Assembly (NCBI GenBank): GCA_015065205.1
Contig: SVQS01000012.1
Span: 1 to 22,208 of the forward strand
DNA: 22,208 nucleotides
Source: Oscillospiraceae bacterium
GTDB lineage: Bacteria; Bacillota; Clostridia; Oscillospirales; CAG-272
Reading direction: 5' to 3'
Shown: in pieces, positions 13,760 to 21,501 of the stretch
How positions within the stretch are numbered: the stretch's first letter is position 1
How the letters are laid out: every line of letters begins with the position of its first letter
Made by a program: the position numbers and the translations under genes
Notes under the pieces: model-generated
The model's database searches: none
Seen by the model: the letters and a program-made list of their open reading frames with translations, nothing else
Told to the model about the DNA's origin: nothing

Positions 13760-15298
13760 GTGAAACTCAAACTTTTATGCGATGCCGCAGGCATCTGTTG
13801 CCCAGAAGCATATTTTAATTGTGAAATCGAGGATATTTCGACCGATTCTCGCAAAGAAATGAAGGGAGCGATGTTTGTCTGCCTTCGCGGTACGCAATTT
13901 GATTCTCACAATTATATTCAAAACGCAATTAATAACGGTGCTGTCTGTGTTCTCACAGACAGCAACCATCCTATCCCCAAAAACACAAAAGAAGTCGTCT
14001 TTTTGCAATGCGATAACACTCGTGAGGCACTTGCACATTTGTGGCACGCTTGGTATGGCTTTCCTTGCCGGGATCTGAAAATTATCGGTGTTACGGGAAC
14101 AAACGGCAAAACGAGTGTGGCACATATGCTGCGCACCATCCTGCGGACCTCTTGGCACACCTGCGGTATCATTGGTACTGTGGGGTGCGAAACCGAAAAA
14201 GGTGTTATTGATACCGTAACCGAAGCAGGACTTTCCAACCTGACCACGCCCGACCCCCGTGACCTTTATCGTATCTTTTCACAGATGCGTGATGAAGGAG
14301 TAGAATACGTGGTGATGGAGGTCTCATCGCACGCTCTGTCCTTAGGTAAGCTTGCCCCCATTACCTTCGAGGCGGCCATTTTCACCAATCTAACGCCCGA
14401 GCATTTGGATTTTCACAAAACGATGGGTGCTTATGCGGCCGCAAAAGCCAGCTTGTTTCAAAAAACAAAGCTTGGCATTCTCAATGCCGACTCGCCTTAT
14501 TGTGAGCGAATGTTAGCTGATGCAACTTGTCGAAGGATCACTTGTACAACAAAGGGAAGAGATGCCGATTACAGTGCCACCGAGATAGAAATCCAAGCGC
14601 AAAACGGTGTTCTGTACCGACTTTCTTCCATGCGCACGCGTCTGCGCATTGTCTGTCCCATTGCAGGGGAATTCACAGTTATGAATTCGATGCAGGCCGC
14701 TATTTGTGCTTTGGAGCTTGGTTGCAGTCCTGCCGCAATCAAAACGGCCCTTGCCACAATGGGTGGTGTAAAAGGCAGAATGGAGCGTGTTCGTTTAGGG
14801 CTCGAAGCTGATTTTTCGGTGCTCATCGACTATGCACATACGCCCGATGCGCTTGAAAAGCTACTTTTGACAGCACGCGATCTTGTGCAAAAGGGTGGCA
14901 GAACGGTTGTTCTGTTCGGTTGCGGCGGTGACCGTGACCGCACCAAACGGGCTGTTATGGGCGAAATTGCATCGCGGCTTGCTGACCACGTAATTATCAC
15001 CTCGGATAATTCTCGCGGTGAGGATCCAATGCAAATCATTTGCCAAATTGTTTCCGGTATACCGCCGCAAAAAGCTTATACCGTCATTCCCGACCGCGCA
15101 TCGGCCATCCGCTATGCAATTGAAAATGCAAAGGCGGGTGACTTGATTTTGCTTGCAGGTAAGGGACACGAAGAATACGAAATCGTAGGCGGGGAACGCC
15201 GCCCGTTCTGCGAGGGCTGTCTTGTAAAAGAGGCCTTTCGTGCGCGTCTGCGCACACAAAACGGCGAAGATAAAAAAGAAGGAGAACCGACTGTATGA
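13760..15298 (+). CDS. murE: UDP-MurNAc-L-Ala-D-Glu:amino acid ligase MurE
   Basis: ATP-dependent cytosolic ligase adding the third amino acid to the peptidoglycan stem. The 512-residue protein has the N-terminal Mur domain (TDSR at 28-31), P-loop GVTGTNGKTS (110-119), TTPDP (162-166) and HTPDALE in the third domain, with DYAH at 357-360. The specificity loop reads SDNSRGEDP (415-423); Arg419 matches the arginine that recognises meso-diaminopimelate in DNPR-type enzymes, so meso-DAP is the likely substrate, although the usual Pro is Ser. The start codon is GTG, placed seven bases after a strong GGAGGGAAG site. The stop overlaps the murF start (ATGA), indicating translational coupling. Confidence 0.92.
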   Translation: MKLKLLCDAAGICCPEAYFNCEIEDISTDSRKEMKGAMFVCLRGTQFDSHNYIQNAINNGAVCVLTDSNHPIPKNTKEVVFLQCDNTREALAHLWHAWYGFPCRDLKIIGVTGTNGKTSVAHMLRTILRTSWHTCGIIGTVGCETEKGVIDTVTEAGLSNLTTPDPRDLYRIFSQMRDEGVEYVVMEVSSHALSLGKLAPITFEAAIFTNLTPEHLDFHKTMGAYAAAKASLFQKTKLGILNADSPYCERMLADATCRRITCTTKGRDADYSATEIEIQAQNGVLYRLSSMRTRLRIVCPIAGEFTVMNSMQAAICALELGCSPAAIKTALATMGGVKGRMERVRLGLEADFSVLIDYAHTPDALEKLLLTARDLVQKGGRTVVLFGCGGDRDRTKRAVMGEIASRLADHVIITSDNSRGEDPMQIICQIVSGIPPQKAYTVIPDRASAIRYAIENAKAGDLILLAGKGHEEYEIVGGERRPFCEGCLVKEAFRARLRTQNGEDKKEGEPTV

Positions 15299-16716
15299 AG
15301 ATCACGCTTTCAATACAGAATGGTATCACGGCGCACGCACTTGCCCGTATGTGCCGCGGTGTCTTGCAAAACGAAGAAAATTCTGATTTTAAGATAAATT
15401 CACTCTGTACCGACTCTCGCGAAGCGGATGAAAACACCGCATTCTTCGCCCTTTTGGGCGAGCGTGTCAACGGACACGATTACATTCCCACTGCCGTCGC
15501 GGCAGGATGTCGTTGCATTATCTCGCAGGAGCCTGTCTCGCACGATGTTCTTGGAAAGGATGTCGCTGTTATTGCCGTTAAGGATAGCGAAATGGCACTC
15601 TCGTATATGGCGAGCGCACAGCTTGCCGAGCGCACATATCCCGTTGTAGCCGTTACGGGCAGTGTGGGAAAGACCACGACCAAGGATATGATTGCCGCCG
15701 TAATGCGTGAGGGGAAGAGTACATACGTTTCTTCGGGCAATCATAACAGCGTCATCGGTATGCCACTATCGGCAATGGAAATTCCTGCTGACTGTGAATG
15801 TGCCGTTCTTGAGATGGGCATGAGCGATTTTGGCGAAATTGAGCGTATGTCGCTTGTAGCTGAGCCCGATATTGCCGTTATTACCAATATTGGCACCTCA
15901 CATATGGAAGCTCTCGGAGACCGCCGCGGCATCTGCCGTGCAAAGCTTGAGGTTCTGTGTGGATTGAAAAAGGGTGGATATCTTATCCTTAACGGAGACG
16001 AGCCGCTTCTCGCAAATATCGGCGGCAGAAGTTACCACACGGTTTATGTATCACTCAAACGTCAGGATGCCGACTTTTTTGCACAAAATATTCGTGTGGA
16101 GCTTGGCGGAACACGCTTTGATGTAGTGTACAAAGGAGTCTCTTATCCGGATTTTTATATTCCCGTGTGCGGACGGCACAACGTATGGGCGGCACTTTAC
16201 GCCTTTGCCGTTGCCACTCTGCAAGGGCTTTCGCCCGAACAGATTAAAAGAGGACTTCAAAACTTTCAAGCAGCCGATATGCGTCAGCAAATCACAAATT
16301 TAGGCGGTGTAACACTAATAGAAGATTGCTACAATGCTGCTCCCGAATCGATGAGAGCTGCAATCGATGTTCTGTGCGAATGTGCTCCTTGCGGTAGCCG
16401 CCGCATAGCGGTGCTTGGAGATATGTTAGAGCTTGGACGTGAGAGCATCTCCCTCCACCGCGCGGTTGGGGAATATCTACAAACCAGTGGCATTGACCTC
16501 TTAGTCGGTGTAGGAAATGGCGGTGTTGAAATTGCACAAGGAGCCGTTGAAGCAGGTATGAATCCTGCAAAGGTTTTGCTCTTTATCGACCGCGACAACA
16601 TCGAAAGCATAACCCATGGTTTAATGTCTCGCGTCAACGTGGGCGATACACTTTTGTTTAAGGCAAGCCGAGGAGTGCGTTTGGAACGTGTTGTCAATGC
16701 TTTGAGAGAACAGTAA
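15295..16716 (+). CDS. murF: UDP-MurNAc-tripeptide:D-Ala-D-Ala ligase MurF
   Basis: Adds the D-Ala-D-Ala dipeptide to complete the UDP-MurNAc-pentapeptide in the cytosol. The 473-residue protein has the substrate-binding N-terminal domain with CTDSRE (38-43), the P-loop GSVGKTTT (122-129), the VLEMGMSDFGEI and TNIGTSHMEALGDR segments of the central domain, and GRHNVWAAL and DCYNAAPESMRAA in the C-terminal part, then VLGDMLELG. Its ATG overlaps the murE stop by four bases (ATGA), with an AGGAG sequence inside the end of murE as the ribosome site. MurE and MurF share the Mur ligase fold; the SVGKTTTKD P-loop and the ESMRAA motif favour MurF. Confidence 0.93.
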   Translation: MKITLSIQNGITAHALARMCRGVLQNEENSDFKINSLCTDSREADENTAFFALLGERVNGHDYIPTAVAAGCRCIISQEPVSHDVLGKDVAVIAVKDSEMALSYMASAQLAERTYPVVAVTGSVGKTTTKDMIAAVMREGKSTYVSSGNHNSVIGMPLSAMEIPADCECAVLEMGMSDFGEIERMSLVAEPDIAVITNIGTSHMEALGDRRGICRAKLEVLCGLKKGGYLILNGDEPLLANIGGRSYHTVYVSLKRQDADFFAQNIRVELGGTRFDVVYKGVSYPDFYIPVCGRHNVWAALYAFAVATLQGLSPEQIKRGLQNFQAADMRQQITNLGGVTLIEDCYNAAPESMRAAIDVLCECAPCGSRRIAVLGDMLELGRESISLHRAVGEYLQTSGIDLLVGVGNGGVEIAQGAVEAGMNPAKVLLFIDRDNIESITHGLMSRVNVGDTLLFKASRGVRLERVVNALREQ

Positions 16717-16743
16717 GAAAGACAAAAAAGAGAGGATAATCAG

Positions 16744-17736
16744 ATGAAAGAATTCACAATTACCTTTATTTTGGTCACGCTTGGTGTCTTTGCCATAACG
16801 GCATTGGCAGAGCGCATCTTAATTCCCATATTGCGCTCGCACAAGGCGGGGCAAAAGATTCTTGACATCGGTCCGCGATGGCACAAATCCAAAGAGGGAA
16901 CTCCCATAATGGGAGGCATTGGCTTTATTTTGGCTATTCTCGCAGTCATTGCTCTTTTCTTCATTTATGTTGGTGTCAAGGGCGAGGCTCCGGACTATAT
17001 TCCCTTGGCGCTTACCGTCGCTTTTGCTGTTGCAAACGGAGCTATCGGTTTTGTTGACGACTATTGTAAGCTGATTAAGAAGCAAAACGAGGGGCTTACC
17101 AGAATACAAAAGCTTGTCCTTCAGTTTGCCATTACGGCAGGGTATCTCTGTGTAATGGGATATACGGGTAACTTACCGAGCGAGGTTGTCATTCCTTTGA
17201 TTAATCTTCCCGTTCGCGGAGCACTTTGGTACATTCTTGCCGGCATTTTGACGGTGGGTGTTATCAACGGTGCTAACTTTACCGACGGTCTTGACGGACT
17301 TGCATCCACAGTTACCTATGTCATTGGTATTTTCTTCGCTATTTTTGCTTTTTATGCAAAGGACATAGGCCTTTCCGTTGTCAGTGCCGCACTCATTGGT
17401 GGAACACTTGGATTTTTGCTCTATAATATTCACCCCGCAAAGGTGTTTATGGGAGATACGGGATCGCTTTTCCTCGGAGCAATTGTTATGGGGGCTCTCT
17501 TCCAAATGCAAGAGCCGCTTCTGACCTTCCTTGTTTGCGCAGTGTATATTATCGAACTGCTTTCCACCGTATTGCAGATCCTTTACTTTAAGCTTACACA
17601 CGGAAAACGTCTTTTCAAAATGGCACCCATTCATCACCACTTTGAAAAATGCGGATGGAGCGAAAATAAAGTTGTAATCGTTTTCGCACTCGTTCAGTTT
17701 GCTTTCTGCACGCTGGCATTCATCCTGACAAGATAA
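16744..17736 (+). CDS. mraY: Phospho-MurNAc-pentapeptide-transferase MraY
   Basis: Integral membrane enzyme that transfers phospho-MurNAc-pentapeptide from UDP to undecaprenyl phosphate, making lipid I. The 330-residue protein has about ten hydrophobic helices. Catalytic motifs are all present: VDDYCKL (104-110, Asp105/Asp106), NGANFTDGLDG (175-185), FMGDTGS (235-241, Asp238) and APIHHHFEK (294-302, with the HHH triad). An AGAGGA site precedes the ATG, and the gene follows murF by 27 bases. In many Firmicutes murD comes next; here ftsW follows directly. Confidence 0.96.
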   Translation: MKEFTITFILVTLGVFAITALAERILIPILRSHKAGQKILDIGPRWHKSKEGTPIMGGIGFILAILAVIALFFIYVGVKGEAPDYIPLALTVAFAVANGAIGFVDDYCKLIKKQNEGLTRIQKLVLQFAITAGYLCVMGYTGNLPSEVVIPLINLPVRGALWYILAGILTVGVINGANFTDGLDGLASTVTYVIGIFFAIFAFYAKDIGLSVVSAALIGGTLGFLLYNIHPAKVFMGDTGSLFLGAIVMGALFQMQEPLLTFLVCAVYIIELLSTVLQILYFKLTHGKRLFKMAPIHHHFEKCGWSENKVVIVFALVQFAFCTLAFILTR

Positions 17737-17766
17737 AAAATAAAACCTCGAAAGGAGAACTTTGCT

Positions 17767-18993
17767 ATGAACCAACAACCAAATACAGTGAAGCGCTCCT
17801 TATGGCAAAGACCACCCAAGGATGAAACAAACAGAACAAGCGAATACACAAATCAAACCGGATTGAAAAAGGGAAGTGTAGACGTTCCGTTCCTGCTCAT
17901 TACGGCGGCGCTTGTGTTGTTTGGCTGTGTTATGATTTACAGTGCATCCTTTGTTTTTGCGCAAAAGCACCACAACACGTCGACCTACTTTATCATTCGC
18001 CATGTCATCTTTTTGATGATGGCGGTCTTATTCACCTTTGTGGTTGTCAAGTACTGTACCCCAAGATTTTGGTACGACTTCAGCTATATCTTCTACGGCA
18101 TTTCCATTGTGCTTCTGCTCCTGGTTCTGACTCCTTTGGGAACAGACCTCAACAGTGGCGCACGCCGTTGGATCGACCTTAAAGTTATCACGCTACAGCC
18201 CTCAGAGCTTGCAAAGCTTGCTTTGGTATTGACTTTAGCACGCTTTATGACAACGCACGAAAAAGAAGTACTTTCACCGCACAAGTTCGGGGGAGACTTT
18301 AAATACGGTGTTCTGTTCCCGGGATTGATGATTGCAGGTGTTGGCGGACTTGTAGCGCTTGAAAAACACATCTCTGCACTTGCCATTATTGGTATGCTTG
18401 GAATTAGCCTGATGTTTTTGGGCGGCACACGCATCAAATGGATCGCCTCTCTTGCAGGCATTATTGCCGTTGCGGCGTGTATGCTCATCATATTCTTTCC
18501 GTATGCCTTTGCGCGTGTTGATACCTGGCTCAACATCGAAGAAGCCGATCCTCTCGGTTCTGCTTGGCAGACCTTGCAAGGACTGATGGCAATCGGTTCG
18601 GGAGGACTGTTTGGCAAAGGTCTTGGTAACAGCCAACAAAAATACGGCTTTGTTTCACAGCCGCAAAATGACTTTATCTTTACTATCATTTGCGAGGAAT
18701 TCGGCTTTATCGGTGCCATTCTCGTAATCGGATTGTTCATAGCCTTTGTTTGGAGGGGCTTCCATATCGCGCGCCACGCGCCCGATAAGTGCTCCTCACT
18801 CATCGTTTACGGACTGACGTTCAAGGTTGCCTTGCAGGTTATTCTTAATATTGCAGTTGTAACCAATTCGATGCCTAACACGGGTATTTCGTTGCCGTTC
18901 TTCAGTTATGGCGGAACCTCATTGATGCTGCAGATTTTAGAGGTTGGTATCATCCTCTCCATCTCTCGCTACGCATCGCATAAAAAGATTTAA
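17767..18993 (+). CDS. ftsW: SEDS peptidoglycan glycosyltransferase FtsW (SpoVE-like)
   Basis: Polymerises lipid II into septal glycan strands together with the class B PBP. The 408-residue protein has a polar N-terminal tail of about 38 residues, then about ten membrane helices. Signatures are MIYSASFVF (56-64), GARRWID...QPSELAK (131-150), PQNDFIF (299-305) with the essential Asp302, and NTGISLPFFSYGGTS (371-385). The segment before the catalytic Asp reads VSQPQND, where LPEPQND or VSEPQND would be usual, so a conserved Glu is Gln298. An AAAGGAGA site precedes the ATG. Between mraY and murG this is division-type FtsW or SpoVE rather than RodA. Confidence 0.93.
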   Translation: MNQQPNTVKRSLWQRPPKDETNRTSEYTNQTGLKKGSVDVPFLLITAALVLFGCVMIYSASFVFAQKHHNTSTYFIIRHVIFLMMAVLFTFVVVKYCTPRFWYDFSYIFYGISIVLLLLVLTPLGTDLNSGARRWIDLKVITLQPSELAKLALVLTLARFMTTHEKEVLSPHKFGGDFKYGVLFPGLMIAGVGGLVALEKHISALAIIGMLGISLMFLGGTRIKWIASLAGIIAVAACMLIIFFPYAFARVDTWLNIEEADPLGSAWQTLQGLMAIGSGGLFGKGLGNSQQKYGFVSQPQNDFIFTIICEEFGFIGAILVIGLFIAFVWRGFHIARHAPDKCSSLIVYGLTFKVALQVILNIAVVTNSMPNTGISLPFFSYGGTSLMLQILEVGIILSISRYASHKKI

Positions 18994-19016
18994 AAAAATA
19001 GAAAGGGAGCAAGAAA

Positions 19017-19313
19017 ATGAAAAAAATCAGAACGAGACAATTTTTCAAAACCTTATATACATCTATGGGCATCGGCGGCGCTTTTTTGCTCTTTATGCTC
19101 ATTTTCGGCAGAAGTATTGCCGCCAGCAACTTTGATGTGCTTCTCGGTTGTGTATTTGCTGTTCTCGGTCTTGCGGCTATGAGCTTTTTGGCTTTCTGCT
19201 TTTTGCCTTATTTCCACGGTGATCATCGTTGGTTCGCTATTCCAACGCTCCTGACCGCAGTGTTTATGGTAGGAACCGCAATGCTGTGGCAATTCCCAAC
19301 AGGAGGCATTTGA
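19017..19313 (+). CDS. Small three-helix membrane protein of unknown function
   Basis: I do not recognise this 98-residue protein. It begins with a basic N-terminus (MKKIRTRQFFK) and has three predicted membrane segments at about 17-35, 41-63 and 73-91, with a short loop FHGDHRW (66-72) between the second and third. It is preceded by an AAAGGGAG site and sits 23 bases after ftsW. Its stop codon is one base before the murG start, and the murG ribosome site (AGGAGG) lies inside its last codons. That tight coupling argues for a real, translated gene. A role in assembling FtsW or MurG at the membrane is only inferred from position. Confidence 0.7.
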   Translation: MKKIRTRQFFKTLYTSMGIGGAFLLFMLIFGRSIAASNFDVLLGCVFAVLGLAAMSFLAFCFLPYFHGDHRWFAIPTLLTAVFMVGTAMLWQFPTGGI

Positions 19314-19314
19314 T

Positions 19315-20430
19315 ATGCGCGTTTTATTGACAGGCGGCGGCACAGCAGGGCACATCAATCCCGCTCTTGCCATTGCCGAAACGATTTTGCGAAATGCTCC
19401 CACATCGGTCGTAGAGTTTGTTGGTGTTGCAGGCGGTAAAGAGGATGAGCTTGTTCCTCGTGCAGGATATAAGCTTCACCACGTTAAGTCGACGGCATTG
19501 CAGGGTTCGCGTGGGATAGGTCGCATCAAATCATTGGCGCTTGCGGCAATTTCTCCGTATTTGCCCTCAACCGTTTCCATCATAAAAAAATTCAAGCCCG
19601 ATATCGTGATCGGTACGGGCGGATACGCTTGTTGGCCCATTATGGCGGCGGCGGCGCGAATGGGAATTCCTACGGCTCTGCATGAATCCAACGCCCATCC
19701 GGGGCTTGCGGTTCGGCGTTTGCAAAACAAGGTTGACCGCATTTGGATAAATTTTCCCGAAACCGTAGCGGCATTTGGCAACAATCCCAAGGTTGTGTGC
19801 GTTGGCAACCCGATATTGCAGGATTTCTCAACTGTTGACCGCGAGGAAGCCCGCTCAAAGCTCGGTATTGGAAAGGATCAAAAGCTTATTCTTTCCTTTG
19901 GCGGCAGTAACGGAGCAGAGAAGCTCAATGCCGCTGTAATCGACTTTATGAAATCGACCGCTGCAAAGGATACAAAAATCATCCACCTACATGCAAGCGG
20001 AAAAATCAATTATGACGAAGCAAGCAAGCTCTTTAGCGAAGCAGGACTTGATAAAGCAAAAAACTGCATCCTGTGCCCCTACATTTACGATATGCCCCTG
20101 CAGATGGCGGCGGCGGACCTTGTCATTGCACGCGCGGGAGCTATGACACTCTCGGAGCTGGCACTGATGAAAAAAGCTTGCGTGCTTGTTCCGTCCCCCT
20201 ACGTTGCAGAAAACCATCAATATAAAAATGCCAAGGCACTTGCCGATGCAAACGCGGCTGCGCTTGTAGAGGAAAAAGATCTCGAAAAGGGCAGACTTAC
20301 AGAGGCCGTTTGTGAGCTTCTTTCATCCAATGCGCGTCTGTGTGAGCAGCAAAAAAATATTGCATCCTTTGCAAGGGAGGATGCAAGTCATGACATTTGG
20401 CGTGACATTGTCCGTTTGACGAACAAATAA
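19315..20430 (+). CDS. murG: UDP-GlcNAc:lipid I GlcNAc-transferase MurG
   Basis: Peripheral membrane glycosyltransferase converting lipid I to lipid II. The 371-residue protein has the glycine-rich GGGTAGHINP (7-16), the GTGGY motif (100-104), HESNAHPG (123-130), the second Gly-rich loop SFGGSNGAEKLN (194-205), and the UDP-GlcNAc-binding RAGAMTLSE (273-281) and ENHQYKNA (299-306). An AGGAGG site (19301-19306) lies in the end of the preceding gene, which stops one base before this ATG. murC, often next to murG, is absent; ftsQ follows after 24 bases. Confidence 0.96.
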   Translation: MRVLLTGGGTAGHINPALAIAETILRNAPTSVVEFVGVAGGKEDELVPRAGYKLHHVKSTALQGSRGIGRIKSLALAAISPYLPSTVSIIKKFKPDIVIGTGGYACWPIMAAAARMGIPTALHESNAHPGLAVRRLQNKVDRIWINFPETVAAFGNNPKVVCVGNPILQDFSTVDREEARSKLGIGKDQKLILSFGGSNGAEKLNAAVIDFMKSTAAKDTKIIHLHASGKINYDEASKLFSEAGLDKAKNCILCPYIYDMPLQMAAADLVIARAGAMTLSELALMKKACVLVPSPYVAENHQYKNAKALADANAAALVEEKDLEKGRLTEAVCELLSSNARLCEQQKNIASFAREDASHDIWRDIVRLTNK

Positions 20431-20454
20431 CAACAGGAAAGGACGAAAAAAACT

Positions 20455-21306
20455 ATGAATACAAGAAACGACACCCCCACTCGCATCCGCATTTCTGAGG
20501 ACGAGGTGCAACCGCAAGTCAGAGAACCCAAAAGAAGAAAGCCCAATGAAAAGGTGTTGGGGATTCTTCGCTTTTGTATGCTTGCTTCGGGTGCTGTTAT
20601 TGTGGTGCTTGCAATTACCATGCTTATTCTCCCCGTATTCAAAATTAACAAGATTGTAGTAGAAGGAAATAGCTACTACGATGATGAGACCGTTGCCCAA
20701 ATGGCAGGTATTTCTGCGGGCGATGAGCTTTTTGGATGGAATATGCAGGATGCCTGCAATGCTCTCATAGAGGCATATCCATATGCCAGCGATATCTATA
20801 TCAGTATCAACTTTTTTACGGTTAAAATCGAGATCGTAGAAAGACCGACAGTCATGTATGCAGAACACCAAAACCAATATTTCTCCTTTGACCGTAGCTT
20901 GCGTGTCTTGGAGATAAAGACAGACGGGGAAGAGGCATTTTCCCCGTTTCTGCGTGTCAAGCTCCCAACGGTCTCAAACGTGCAAATCGGCTATACCATT
21001 CAGTTTGCCAATGCGGGAGCAGATATTTCTTACCTGACACAGCTTTTGGATGTTCTTGCCACTCGCAGCCTTTTGGAGAATGTCACTTACATTGATTTTT
21101 CCGAGCGCTTCTCACTCTCCTTTGTCCTTTCGGGTTCCGCAAGAGTGGAGATCGGGGAACTCAAGGATATGGATAAAAAGCTGACACTTCTTGAAGAAGA
21201 ATTGCACAAAACTCCCATAAACCACAATATCTATGAGGTTATCGACATTTCCAACACAAGTAAGGCTACTCGCCGAGAAATTGATGCCGACAACCTCTTT
21301 GCATGA
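20455..21306 (+). CDS. ftsQ: Cell division protein FtsQ/DivIB
   Basis: Bitopic divisome protein bridging FtsL/FtsB-type proteins and the septal synthases. The 283-residue protein has a charged cytoplasmic tail (1-38), one membrane segment (about 39-60), a POTRA domain (about 62-130, starting FKINKIVVEGNSYYDDETV and ending VKIEIVERPT) and the FtsQ beta domain (about 135-255) with a short polar tail. Length and order match DivIB. An AGGAAAGGA site lies 11 bases upstream. It is the last gene of the main cluster; a 195-base promoter region separates it from ftsZ. Confidence 0.9.
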   Translation: MNTRNDTPTRIRISEDEVQPQVREPKRRKPNEKVLGILRFCMLASGAVIVVLAITMLILPVFKINKIVVEGNSYYDDETVAQMAGISAGDELFGWNMQDACNALIEAYPYASDIYISINFFTVKIEIVERPTVMYAEHQNQYFSFDRSLRVLEIKTDGEEAFSPFLRVKLPTVSNVQIGYTIQFANAGADISYLTQLLDVLATRSLLENVTYIDFSERFSLSFVLSGSARVEIGELKDMDKKLTLLEEELHKTPINHNIYEVIDISNTSKATRREIDADNLFA

Positions 21307-21319
21307 GCACTTTTTGAGG

Positions 21320-21340
21320 AAGTACGACAAAAGTACGACA
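21320..21340. repeat. Direct repeat AAGTACGACA, 11-bp spacing
   Basis: AAGTACGACA occurs at 21320-21329 and again at 21331-21340, just after the ftsQ stop and about 50-70 bases upstream of the ftsZ -35 box. The spacing of about one helical turn would suit a dimeric regulator, but no known operator is recognised. Confidence 0.6.
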
Positions 21341-21341
21341 T

Positions 21342-21406
21342 TTTTTGAAAAAATATTGAAAAAAGTTAAAAAAAATTCAAAAAAAGACTTGAAAAAAATA
21401 AAAAAA
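21342..21406. promoter_or_regulatory. Phased A-tracts upstream of and across the ftsZ -35 region
   Basis: Runs of six to eight A at 21348-21353, 21359-21364, 21368-21375 and 21379-21385 are centred about 10-11 bases apart, with further runs at 21392-21398 and 21400-21406. Such helically phased tracts bend DNA and can act as UP elements. The early TTTTTTGAAAAAA part could also form a weak A/T hairpin after ftsQ. Confidence 0.6.
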
Positions 21407-21417
21407 CATTGTATTAT
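21389..21417 (+). promoter_or_regulatory. Sigma-A promoter of ftsZ
   Basis: TTGAAA (21389-21394) and TATTAT (21412-21417) are separated by 17 bases. Transcription would start near 21424, giving a leader of about 78 bases that includes a small hairpin (about 21434-21456, CCCT/AGGG core). It lets ftsZ be expressed independently of the cluster. Confidence 0.75.
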
Positions 21418-21501
21418 ATTATATAGAGTGTAAATTTGCGCCCTCACGCAGGGTAGCAATGCCAAAAATAATGATTTGTAAAAGTTCGGAGGAAAAAAAC
21501 C

